A stretch of 64,000 bases of DNA from Solanum dulcamara (lineage: Eukaryota > Streptophyta > Magnoliopsida > Solanales > Solanaceae): positions 56,538,097 through 56,602,096 of the forward strand of contig NC_077242.1 in NCBI RefSeq assembly GCF_947179165.1. Direction: 5' to 3'. The notes beneath the pieces were generated by a model. That model ran no database searches. It was given only the letters and a program-made list of their open reading frames with translations, and was not told the DNA's origin. Within the stretch, counting starts at the first letter, position 1. Each line of letters opens with the position of its first letter. Shown here one piece after another: positions 1 through 10,640 of the stretch. The position numbers and the translations under genes are program-made.

Positions 1-740
1 GGGTATTGTTAAAAGGATTTAAGCAAGACAAGAAGGATTAGCTAATTGTTAACTGACGACGCACTCGAATACCACAGTTCTTTAACATAGTACCAGTTAA
101 TGAGAGGCAAACCACAGAGAGGCTATATGGACCAATGGGTGAGGAAATTTCGACACCACTTGACAGCCAACTCTAAGGATTGAAAAGCAAACCCCCCAAA
201 AAATAGAGCGTTAGTTAAAGTTCTGAAGAAAGTCGAGAAGAACTATACGAGGATAAGGATTCCTAAATTATCAATGTCATCACACACCTATTCTATACTC
301 TTCAAGAGTAGGGTGCTATATAGGTTATAGCGAGAAGGCTAACGAATCAACCCATTTGCTTTCAAGAAAGACCACTTATGCAGCTGGAGCTAGGTGAAGT
401 TATAGGACAAGGAGGTAGTAAGGTTCCGTGAGGTTTCCCCAGCTAATATCTTAGATAGAGGGACTTCAATTATGATTAACGTCTTGAGATCAGTCCAAGA
501 ATCGATCAGGAGCACAGATAGGTCTTAATACTGCATTTTTCCCTCGAGTTGTTAAGCAAATTGAGCGCACTATTAGACACTAGAAGATATGTTGCAAACT
601 AGAAGATTGTAGACTAAAGATGTGCCTTCCGTCAAGATACTGTGGCAAAACCAAAACCAGAAAGAGGATGACCGGGGAAGCTGAAGAGAATATGAAACAC
701 AAGTATTCACATCTATTCCTGATGTCTACAGGTAACCCCA
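1..740 (+). pseudogene. E0 Ty3/gypsy pol remnant (integrase pieces and chromodomain-like tail)
   Basis: Heavily decayed 3' end of a gypsy pol. Around 355-600 scraps of the integrase core are readable in shifting frames, including a KTTYAAGAR-like stretch near 385 and a LEDML-like stretch near 580 that normally holds the catalytic Glu. The text then jumps to the integrase tail near 615-720 (VPSVKILWQN, followed out of frame by the EE-M-K-YSHLF pattern), so the GPY/F part between them is deleted. Many stops and frameshifts make it non-functional. It lies directly upstream of a purine tract and an LTR in the same orientation, as expected for the 3' end of an element whose left part is outside the window. 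Confidence 0.6.
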
Positions 741-867
741 ACTCCTGAAACTCGTATATTAAGTACTTGGATAGAAGTATGTATTATGTAAACAATAAAG
801 AATCTCCCTACGATTTATATAAGGTGCTAAGGGAAGTTTTGTTTATCATTCGGGGATGAATGTTCTA

Positions 868-880
868 AAGGAGGGAAGGC
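868..880 (+). other. E0 polypurine tract
   Basis: Almost pure purine run (AAGGAGGGAAGGC) immediately before the TGTTACACCC LTR start; this is where plus-strand DNA synthesis starts in LTR elements. Confidence 0.6.
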
Positions 881-1232
881 TGTTACACCCCACACTTTTA
901 AACTTGGAATGTCTTACAAGGTCCTTAGACATTATCATGTGAGCCGTATATGCTACGACACTATCAAACGACTTTAAAGAAGGGAGAATATGATACCCCA
1001 TAGTAGAAAAGGTTGGAAATAGAGTCATAAGAATCTAGAAGGAATTGGAGGCCAAGTGATGAGTCGTAGGACTTGACTTACCTACGTGAGCTACTAACTG
1101 AGAAGTCTTACATACTTGAGCTACTTGAGGACATACCAAGATTACATAGCACGGGTTACATAGGCTCTTGAAATGAGATGAGATGACGATCCTACGAAAG
1201 GGAGCAAAACTAGTTTCCGAACTTGCGAAAGT

Positions 1233-1277
1233 CAAGCAAGCAGGTGACAAGAAAGCAGGTGACAAGCAAGCAGGTGA
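1233..1277 (+). repeat. Three tandem 15-bp repeats in the E0 LTR
   Basis: CAAGCAAGCAGGTGA occurs three times in a row; the middle unit has one change. It lies in the upstream part of the LTR just before the G-box words. Confidence 0.85.
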
Positions 1278-1305
1278 CTCACCTACTTGGGGTGGACCCC
1301 ACACT

Positions 1306-1417
1306 GCCACGTGGAAGTTTTGGGTTGGAAGCTTGGACGATGTGGTACCCTAGAGGGCTGCCACATGTCACCTCTAGGGGTATGCCACGTGTCACCTCCT
1401 AAGGAGGTGTATATATA
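1306..1417 (+). promoter_or_regulatory. Putative E0 LTR promoter: G-box words and TATA box
   Basis: Palindrome CCACGTGG at 1307-1314, GCCACATGTCACC at 1360-1372 and GCCACGTGTCACC at 1384-1396 precede TATATATA at 1410-1417. CACGTG is the core G-box bound by plant bHLH and bZIP proteins. The same arrangement recurs in the E8 copy near 62813-63042. A U3 promoter role is inferred from order and spacing only. Confidence 0.5.
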
Positions 1418-4371
1418 CATGTTGGTTGACTTTTAATTCATTTTCCATCCAAAATGTTCAGCCAAAGAAGAGAGAAAAGTTTAGAGGAGCAAAGAGGGGA
1501 GCTATGGGTTGCTCCCTCTAAAGGTAAGTCTCCAACTTTTTCTCCGCAAATTAATTATATACGGTGTTCCTCAACCACGTGGAGATGTATATATGTATAT
1601 TACGATGTCTACTGAATCATATATTCAGCCCTACACTTGGAGAAGATTGAAGAAAGTTGAAGGAAAAACTTGAAAGGCAAGAAAGGAGTGCTACGGGTTT
1701 GAGCAAGAAAAATAGTAAGGCCCGATTTCGTTCTACGAATTAATTATTTAAGGTATCCCGCGGTGATATAATGATGTTTGATAACATAAAATTCTAATTT
1801 GGGGCAGCGGAGAAGCAACACAAACAGCCCGCCCTATTTCAGCACATCAAGAAGTTTCCGAGGTGCAATTTTGGCGAGTTGTGGCCAATTTTGGGTAAGG
1901 TAAGGTATATTACTTCAATTTGGACTTTATGGTGTTGTTATGGAGTGTATTATATGCCTTTTGTGTGTTTGTAAATAGAAGAATGATATAGGAATACTTG
2001 ACGTTGGAGGCAATCCAAATTGTAGTCGTTATAGTTGAATTATCGTCGAAGTAAAGTGTTGTTCTTGTGAGATGCTGCTGGAGGGGTGTGGTGTTTCGTT
2101 GCAGGGACTAAAGTTTTTCTAAAAGGGGTAGAGTTACTTATGGTTGCAGCCACATGACCCCTCGTTTCGTATAATTAAAGGTGTTACAAAACAAAGGCTA
2201 GACACCCTATTTTGATATCGTAATTTTAAGTGAGTTATTTAGAGTTTATGTTGTATATCGTTGGTGTGAATTTCTTAAACATATGCTGCAGGTTGTTATT
2301 GTTGGTTGGCTGTAGTATTTAGGGATCTAATTGAAAATTTGGATAGGGCACATTATAGGGGAGGTGCTGCCCAATTTTCATTAACGCCTTAACCAATTAA
2401 AGAACTAGTCAAGGAGACGAACAAGGAAATAGATTCCATGAATACTAAGGTGCAACTTAAGATGCTGGAAAGTTAAGAGTGGTTGATATTCTTATTACTT
2501 CAATGTTGAATGGGTTCAAAGGACGATGAGGCGAATGGGATAAAGAGTAACTCATAAAAGGTATGTAAAACTTTCTCTTGGCATGTTTTGGTATAAGTAC
2601 GTACAACTATCTTTCTTTCCTATTGGCAAGTCTTAGACTTAAGTGAATTGTATGTGGAATGTGGGGATAATTCCATTCCTAGAACTCCAGGTACGCCTCA
2701 TAATCCCTAACTCCAGTTAGGTGTTGACACCCTTATAAGAATTGAGCATTGCCTGTTAAGACTTCTACGTGCTAAAGAGTAGTGTATGGGAAACTATCTT
2801 TCCTTTATCTTGATATGTACTTGGTATGAGAATGAGATTATGATGCCATAGTTGTTCACCGAGACCCAGGATGGGTCGGGTACGAGATATGTACATAATG
2901 ACCACCTGAAGGAAAGTACAGATTATATAGAGTTTACTCTCTTTCTTTTCTGGCATGTCTTAGTAGTAAGTTCAATATGATGTGAGCTCCTGAGTAACTC
3001 CATTCTTAAAATCTCCTATTTACTTTTGAATATCGAACTCTGATAGTAGTTGAACTATTTCCCTGGAAACTTCTATATGTTAAAGAGGTACCCAATGTAC
3101 AGGCTCCAAGTCTTAAAGACTATGCGAGACTAGGTGTTTCTGGTTCCATTAATGATTTGGCCCTATGTTAATACATGTCTAGGGTCCCCGAGATTAATTT
3201 TGAGGTAGCCCATAATGGCATTTAGAGGACACTCAAGATGACTACACCGTTACTCGGGTCCTCAAACAAAAGCTTAACTTTTTTATTTTGTCGAGTCTCT
3301 AATAATGATTTAAATTGCATATAGTTACTCACTACTCTACTAGTGTATACTATAACCCTTATTTCACTGAGTCCCAGGCCGGGTACATTATCATGCACAA
3401 TTCACTGCATTGTCCACTAAGCCCCTCACTAGAGGGCCGAGTACGTATGTATATATATGATGATGTGTTGTAATAAGGTGGTGATGTCTAGGGCCTATAA
3501 TGGTTTCACAGATGTATTCACCGGATCACTGGTAGGGCCGTCTATATGGTATAACTTTAACATGCATGCTTTTGTAATTCACAGAGTTCAGGTACAGATT
3601 TCTGATTTGATATCTTATCCCATATTTCTCTATCTAAGATATGCTTTCAGTTGTATTATGTTATGTTTTACATACTCAGTACATATATCGTACTGACCCC
3701 CTTTCTTCGGGGGGCTGCGTTTTATGCCCGCAGGTACAGATATAGGTTTTGGGAGTCCGTCAGCTTAGGATTCCGCACAGCTTAGCTGGAAGAGGCTCCA
3801 TTATATTGAAGCCTAGTTTTTGATACTGACCACTAATGTATAAAATTGTGCTATCTATTTAGGGGTACAGTGGGGGCCCTGTCCCACCATATGTTATCGT
3901 TAATATTTTTAGAGGTCTGCAGACATGTATATGTGGGTTGTGTATATGTCAGCTTGGTTCAACTGGGTCTACATGATGTATGGTATATATTATTACGTTA
4001 TGGCAGCCTTGGCAGCTTGCGTGCCCTTTCATGTTATGATATAAATGAAAGAGGCTACAGATATATGCAATGCTATGACCCATAGGGGTTCTTATGTACA
4101 GGTCATATTATGTGTAGTCCAATTTGACTACACTCGATTTATATAATGTATCTATCATTCGACTTGACCACAACTGATAAATATGTGTACGGGGGGTCCA
4201 GGTCGGACCCGAGTCAAGGCCTAAGGGATTGGATCATGACAGAGATGGAGGAGAAACTTCAGTATCTCCAGAACTGCTTTTATAAACTTGCAGGCTGATA
4301 GGTTTCAGAGGCATCCCCAAAGGTTGCCACATGTATATTAACAATTCATTCTCATATTGTTTTTGCATTAA

Positions 4372-6860
4372 TATATCCCGTCTCTACATTTTCATATATT
4401 ACTCTATTTATTGCTGGTAAGCTTTAATGATGTCTAAGTTATTATTGTAGTTAGTTACGGTGTCTATGCCGATTATGACTTTATTGTAGCTACTCATGTC
4501 TATCGAGGTTGTATGATGTTAATTAACGACCGCCCAACCTCTGCTTATTTAGTTGAATTGATTATGATAGACTTCGATGTCATTATTGGTATGGATGGTT
4601 GGCAGCTTGTTAAGCTAGTATTGATTGTCGTCCAAAGCTAGTCCGAGTTCATTTTCCAGGTGAGCCCATCCTTGAATGGACAGATAATGCTGTCGCGCCC
4701 AAGAGTAAGTATATTTCTTACCTTAGGGCTAGGAAGGTTATAGCTAAAGGTTGTATATACCATCTAGTTCATGTCAAGAATATAGATAAGGAGCCAGTGA
4801 TTCTTCAGTCAATTTCTATAGTGAATGAATTCCCCGATGGTATTCCTTGACGAGCTTCCAGGAATTCCCCCAAAAGGGAAATAGATTTTGCTATAGATTT
4901 TCTTCCTGATACTCAGCCTATATCCATTCATCCTTACAGAATGGCTCTTGCGGAGCTAAGGGAATTAAAGGAAAAACTTAAGGACTTTCTCGACAAAGGA
5001 TTTATTAGGCCAAGTACATCTCAATAGGGTGCTCTATTGCTGTTTGTTCAAAAGAAAGATGGCTCCTTACCGATGTTTATTGACTACAGAGAATTAAATA
5101 AAGTCACTATCAAGAATAAGTATCCTCTTCTATAGATTGATGACTTGTTCGACCACTTACAAGGTGCCAAATGCTTTTAAAATATCGACTTGCAATCCAG
5201 TTACTATCAGCTGCGAGTCAGGGATAATGATATCCCAAAAACAACATTCAGGACGAGGTATGGCCATTTTGAATTCCTTTCTATGTCTTTAGGGCTCACA
5301 AATGCCCAACAACCTTTATGGATATTATTAATTGGGTATTCAAACCATTCTTGGATGAATTTGTTATTTTTATTTATTAACGACATCCCTGATATATTCA
5401 TGGTCAAAAGGCGAATATGTGAACCACTTGTGAGCTGTATTTTAGACTTCCAAGACTATGCTAAATTCTCTAAATATGAATTATGACTAATTTCTGTAGC
5501 TTTCTTGGTCATGTTATTACCGACGATGGTATCAAGGTTGATGGACAAAAGATTGAAGATGTGATGACTTTGCTGAGGCCTGAGGCCGTTAAATTCGACA
5601 GAGGTTCGTAGCTTTTTAGGCTTGACAGGGTATTACCAAAACTTTGTGGAGGGAATTTCCTCTATCACTGCACCACTAACAAAACTAACACATAAAGGAG
5701 AAAAGTTTCAATGGATTGAGATATGCGAACAAGGTTTTCAGGAACTAAAGAAAAGGCTTACCATGTAACCTATGTAACCTCAAGAATCATTTTTTGTTCT
5801 TATGCAACATGGTAAGGTTTTCACATACGTCTCCACACAATTGCGGAAACATGAGCAGAACTATTCTACACATGATCTTGAGTTAGTCGCAGTTGTCTTT
5901 GCCCTAAAGATTTGGTAGCATTATCTCTATGGAGTGCATATTGATTTTTTTACCGACCACCAGAGTCTTCACTATTTATTTAAGTAGAAGGAGCTGAACT
6001 ACGAAAAGGAAGCTGGCTAGAATTAATAAAGTACTATGATGTTCTCATTTTATATCATCCCGAAAAAGCTAATGTTGCTGATGCATTTAGTCGAAAGTCT
6101 ATGGGTAGTCTAAGACATGTTGAAGGTAATAAGGTCAAAATGACCAAAGATCTATGCCAGCTAGCTAATTTGCAGATGCAATTGGTAGATAGAGAAGGTG
6201 GAGGTGTTGTTTTCAGAATACAACAGAATCCTCCTTTATTACTGAAGTGAAAGAGCGATATCATGAGGATCCTGAGCTTATGAAATTAAAGGAAAGTATT
6301 CCACAGCAGCGACAACCTTTATTTATGCTAACTGGAGATGAATCTCTTAGCTACTAGGGTCACTTATGTGTACCAACAGTCGGAGAGCTCCATACCAAGA
6401 TTTTTTTGGAGGCCCATTATTCTAGATATGAAGCTCACCCTGGAGCGACAAAGATGTACCGGGACCTTTGACAAATCTATTTGTGGAATTGCATGAAAAA
6501 ATATATCACAGAGATGGTAGCCCAATATGCTAACTACTAGTAATTTAAAGCGTAACATCAGAGGCCTAGGGTCGTAACTCAGTATATTGAGATTATATTA
6601 TGGAAATGGGACATGATAAATATGGAATTTATCATGGGTTTGCCTCGCACACTATGTAGTTATGATTCTATTTGGGTAATTATTGACAGGTTAATGAAAT
6701 ATGCTCATTTCTTGCCAGTTAGGACAACATATTCATCTAAGGATTATGCCAAGATTTATATTCAAGAGATTGTGCGCCTTCATGGAGTTCCAGTATCTAT
6801 TATCTCTGATTGAGGGGCTCAATTTACATCATATTTTTTGGAGATCTTTTTAGAAGGGTT
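4372..6860 (+). pseudogene. E1 gag-pol, first part: protease, RT, RNase H, start of integrase
   Basis: Domains read in order with many stops and shifts. Protease: a degraded active site near 4376 (YPVSTFSYIT, where relatives have DPG/DSG), then DFDVIIGMD at 4570-4596. [20 protein letters not shown] near 4875, [15 protein letters not shown] near 5083, YGHFEFLSMSLGLTN near 5258; the YxDD box near 5370 reads FINDI, so its first Asp is lost. RNase H: about 5790-6090, including [15 protein letters not shown]. Integrase: zinc region near 6420 (AHPGATKMYRDL), NMEFIMGLP near 6619 where the first catalytic Asp is Glu, and IISD near 6800. The reading is cut at 6860 by E2 and resumes at 16524. Dead pseudogene; family assignment is firm, lineage is inferred. 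Confidence 0.88.
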
Positions 6861-9165
6861 TGTAACACCCCGTGTTATTCTAGCCTAGGTTAATTTTAGG
6901 AACCATGAGAAAGATTGATGAATTGGAATGAAAAATGGACTACGAGGGAGGTCTACAATTTGTAGGTTATTCTACGAGTCATAGGAATAGTTCGTAGACC
7001 TCCCCAACACTTAGTGAAATTTTGATTTGGAGAAGCCTCCCTACGAACTACCATTACAAGCCGTAATCATTCCTATGAGTCATAGGAATGAGTCGTAGAG
7101 CCTTTGCCTAAATTCTAAAAATACAAGCCTCAGTACCTTGACTATGAGTTTACAGGATGAACTATAGATAATGACTACGAGACATAGAAATGACTTTTAG
7201 AAGAACCTAACACTTGTTCAAATTTTTGAACTGGAAGGTCACATCTATGAGGGAAGTTGACGAGTCATCGAAGTTCTTACGAGTCATAGAAATGACCCAT
7301 AGGAAAAATCCAAAGACTCATTATTGTAGGCTTCTAAGAAACCTGTAGGATGAGGGGATTTCATGAATTATTGAGTCTTTGACGACTCGTAGACCCTTGC
7401 ATTTTCGAGCCCAATTTCACCATGAAAGACGATGACCCATAGATGTTTCTATGATTCATAATGATGACTCGTAGGTGACTAATTTTAGGTTTTTACATGG
7501 GTAGATTTGTCTTTTCCACCTCTCTTAGACTAAAACCCTGATGTTTTAGGTTTAAATTAAGTCCCTTATCAGTACCTAGTGTTCCTAATACCCTCAATAG
7601 CACTTGGATTATTTGAAAGTGAGGATTTGAGAAGAGGAGGAAGACTAGGGTTCTAATTCTTCAAGCGAGGTCTCCAAGTTCTTGATTGTTCTTCAAGTCC
7701 AGGTATGTAAAGATGAACTAAACCATTGATTTTGTTCCTCCATGTGCCCATAATTGTTATAGATGGAATATGTATGGATTGATCCTCCATGATGGTATTT
7801 CTTGAAAAATTCTTGTCTTAAAAATATACATGTTTTACTGAATATTAATGGAATATTATTTTTCTATGAATTAATTCCTCGAACACATGAAGTGAACTAC
7901 TTGTTTTACTTAAACCCTAGAAGTATGTAGATTGATATTGAATTGTATACATCTTAAGATTGAGTGTAGAGACTTGAATTGTGGATGTACAATTGTGATT
8001 GGAACATGAGTGTGATGATAGTAATGATAGTATCAACAAATTGATAGTCCTGAATATTATCATAAATGATTGTCTAAAATCTCTTTTAATTACATGACTG
8101 AAAACAATTGGGAAATTGGTTAGTTGAAGGTATTGATATGATAGAACAAATAAATTTAAAGAATCTAAAAAGAGACTTATTGATTTGGTTTGATTCAGAT
8201 TGATTGTCTTATGAGCTTGAGTCTTGGGAGGAGTATCGAGTACTGAATTGGATAAGAGTAAGTAATAACTAGAATCCAATAACTACGTCACAAAACATAG
8301 GAAATGATTGAACTATTAAAGTCAGATATTTTCTAAATTACTATCCTAATATGATAGGACTTGATTGGTTATGGATTCATGATTGTTGATTCGTTTCTAC
8401 CTTGGAAAGGTATGAACGGACATGGGAACGATGTCGGTTGGTTTTACTATTACTGGCTCATAAGTGATACTTGTTGGATAAGAGAAACTCTCATATAGGT
8501 CTTGATAGTACTCTGAGTTGGATTGGAATAGATTGTATTGGATTGTATACGATTGGATTATTTAAATCATATTATTTTTAGACTGAGGACATCTTGATTG
8601 ACTTGTTCTTTCTTCTGATTTTAGATTCTGAGTTGATTTGATTCTATCCTGATGCATATTTTATTCTTCCATTTTACATACTAGTACATTCCATATACTG
8701 ACATCTATTTGGGCTACATCATTTGATGATGCAGAGTTAGGTACTACAGATCATCAACATGCGCATTGTTGAGGATCTATTCACTTCCATCTAGTTGGTG
8801 ATTCCTTCATGTTTTCAGAGGATACCGCAGTTATATTTTTTATCTTTGAGTTAGCTTTCCTTTATTTGATTTGTGGTAGCCATGAACCTGTCATAGGCAT
8901 CTCTTAGATTATTGATATAGGCTCTATAGACTAGAGTGTTGATGATGCTGATTTGTTTCATTTTGAGTAGTTTCATTCTTACTATTGTTGATTGGATAGA
9001 TAGTTGGCCTTTGGCCTTATTTATGAGTAGTAATCTTGGGAGTTAAGTCTTACGATGATAGAATGTAAATGAATAAAAGTGTGATTGGACCAAGTTGTTC
9101 GCTTGAAGACAAGCAATGATCTTTAAGTGCCACCCATATCTAGGATACCCTCCCAGGATGTGACA
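6861..9165 (+). repeat. E2 5' LTR
   Basis: Begins TGTAACACCC and ends GTGACA, followed at once by the primer site. Near its 5' end (about 6930-7480) it holds many copies of short words of the type CTACGA, TCGTAG and GAGTCAT, in both orientations. An R-like segment with TTTTACATACTAGTACATTC is near 8670. The minus-strand ORF at 7917-8279 has no recognisable domain and is matched only by a broken equivalent (15214-15435) in the other LTR, so I treat it as chance. Confidence 0.9.
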
Positions 9166-9168
9166 AAC

Positions 9169-9181
9169 TTGGTATCAGAGC
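9169..9181 (+). other. E2 primer binding site (initiator Met tRNA)
   Basis: TTGGTATCAGAGC, complementary to the 3' end of plant initiator Met tRNA, starts 3 bases after the 5' LTR. Confidence 0.92.
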
Positions 9182-9379
9182 CCAGAGTTCAAGAGTCCTA
9201 GAGAGTCTATGAAGTCATGTCTAATAGAGTCTTACTTATGGGTGTGTTGTGCACCATACTTATAATCAGGAGGCTATAGGACATTATGAATTATTTCTCT
9301 TCTTCATATTCTGAGTTCATGCGAATGAGTTTAACTCTAAAAATTCCTCCCTAATTCATGCTTTACGCATTTGTAGATA

Positions 9380-10640
9380 ATGCCTCCTAAATGCACCGCT
9401 AGCCAAGGGAACATCGCCAATACTGGAGTTCTATAATCTGAGATGCCCCAACCATCAAGAGTGAGAACTAGGGGCCGACCTGCAAGGTTTACTAAGGTAC
9501 CCCAAGAGCCTATTACTCAACCAGCTCTTACTTCAGAAATTGAGTTTAGAGGTGCCATCACTATGCTTACCCAACTAGTACCTAGTTAGAGGGGTAACCA
9601 GAGTTCACCGACTCCCAACTCTAGTTCCCAAGAACCATCTCCTTTAGTAAGGATATGCGACTTCTTGAGGTTGAACCCACCAGTTTTCATGGGTTCCAAG
9701 GTTGATAAGAACCCCAGAATTTCATTGATGATATGTGAAAGATCCTGAAAGTGATGCATGCTACGGATATTGAGAGGTTGAGTTGGTGTCTTATTATCTC
9801 AAGGATGTGGCAAATGTCTGGTATAACTAGTGGGAAGAAAGTAGAAGTGAGGATGCACAGCCTACTATTTGGGATGAGTTTGAGGGAGCATTTCTTTATC
9901 ACTTTTTTCCCAGAGAATTAGGGAAAACAAAGTAGAAGAGTTTATGAATTTGAAATAAGAGGGTATGATAGTTAAGGAGTATAGTCTGAAGTTCATCCAG
10001 CTATCTAGATATGCCCCATAGATGATCCTAGATATGAGATCAAAGATGAGGAAATTTGTCTCTAGATTGGGAAGACATGTGAAAAAGGAGTGCAAAGCAT
10101 CATTGTTGATCTCTGATATGGATATTTCTAGATTAATGGTGTACGCTCAGCAATTCGAGGATGAGAAAAGGAAAGACAAGGAGAAGAACTTGATCAACAA
10201 GGAAAAATTAGTTGGACATGAGAGTGAGTAGAGGCAGAACGAAGGCAACAGGTGTTTCTTTTAGAAGAGGTCTTCTAACTATGCCCCATCTATGGCAAGT
10301 GCACCTGCGCCGTATTATAGGTATGATCAGCAGGGATAGAGTCACCAGAATTTCAGATCCCAAGGTTCTTAATCCCAGACTAGTATGGCTTAAGGTTCGA
10401 GAGGAAAGCCACCCTGTGCCAAGTGTGGTAAGCTCTATTTAGGACAGTGCATAAAGGGAAAAAATGGTTGTTATAAATGTGGCCAAGTGGGACATTTTTA
10501 GAGGGAGTGTTCGATATGGCACAATAGAGCCCAGTCTTCTACCATCGCACCATCGACTAGAGGTAATTAGAGAGGCACTACTTTAGGTACGAGCAGAGGT
10601 ACAAACTGTCTATATGTCATGGTTAGTCGCCAAGATCAGG
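9380..10640 (+). pseudogene. E2 gag (capsid and CCHC zinc knuckle), broken
   Basis: Starts ATGCCTCCTAAA, the usual MPP gag start in these elements. The capsid region is readable with frame changes: a LNPPVFMGSK stretch near 9675, then W-E and FFPREL near 9905, and RYAP near 10006. A clear open piece runs 10022-10231. A zinc knuckle CYKCGQVGHF-REC lies at 10469-10510 (Cys-X2-Cys-X4-His-X4-Cys), with one stop inside. Several in-frame stops make it non-functional. Gag would form the virus-like particle in the cytoplasm. Confidence 0.82.

Larger units (their letters stand above)
881..4241 (+). repeat. E0 3' LTR, about 3.36 kb
   Basis: Starts TGTTACACCC right after a polypurine tract and ends GATCATGACA, giving TG...CA ends. 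The first ~1.66 kb aligns with 62384-64000 at the other end of the window, for example around 1790-1900 versus 63240-63350, so it is a family with at least two copies here. Contains a 15-bp tandem repeat, G-box words and a TATA box near 1233-1417, and an R/U5-like segment (TACTCAGTACAT near 3672, then a C5/G6 hairpin at 3697-3714). No primer site follows, which fits a 3' LTR. Short ORFs inside (for example 3457-3696 and 3846-4085) show no recognisable protein and are taken as chance. The exact right end is the least certain point. Confidence 0.7.

Noticed and set aside
989..4241. Alternative E0 LTR starting at TATGATACCCC (989)
   Set aside because: Homology between the E0 and E8 copies extends upstream of this point and a purine tract plus TGTTACACC precedes 881; kept as a finding rather than the main call.
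4242..4371. Possible gag remnant of E1
   Set aside because: No zinc knuckle or capsid motif could be read in any frame; left unassigned.
6930..7480. Regular GAGTCGTAG-type repeats, considered as a CRISPR array
   Set aside because: Words are short, irregularly spaced, in both orientations, and lie in a plant LTR; no spacers of uniform length and no cas genes.
7917..8279. 120-residue minus-strand open frame in the E2 LTR
   Set aside because: No recognisable domain, low-complexity hydrophobic composition, and the matching frame in the other LTR copy (15214-15435) is broken; chance frame in an AT-rich LTR.
9169..9181. Match to the 3' end of a tRNA, considered as a tRNA gene
   Set aside because: Only the primer-complementary bases are present next to an LTR; no cloverleaf.
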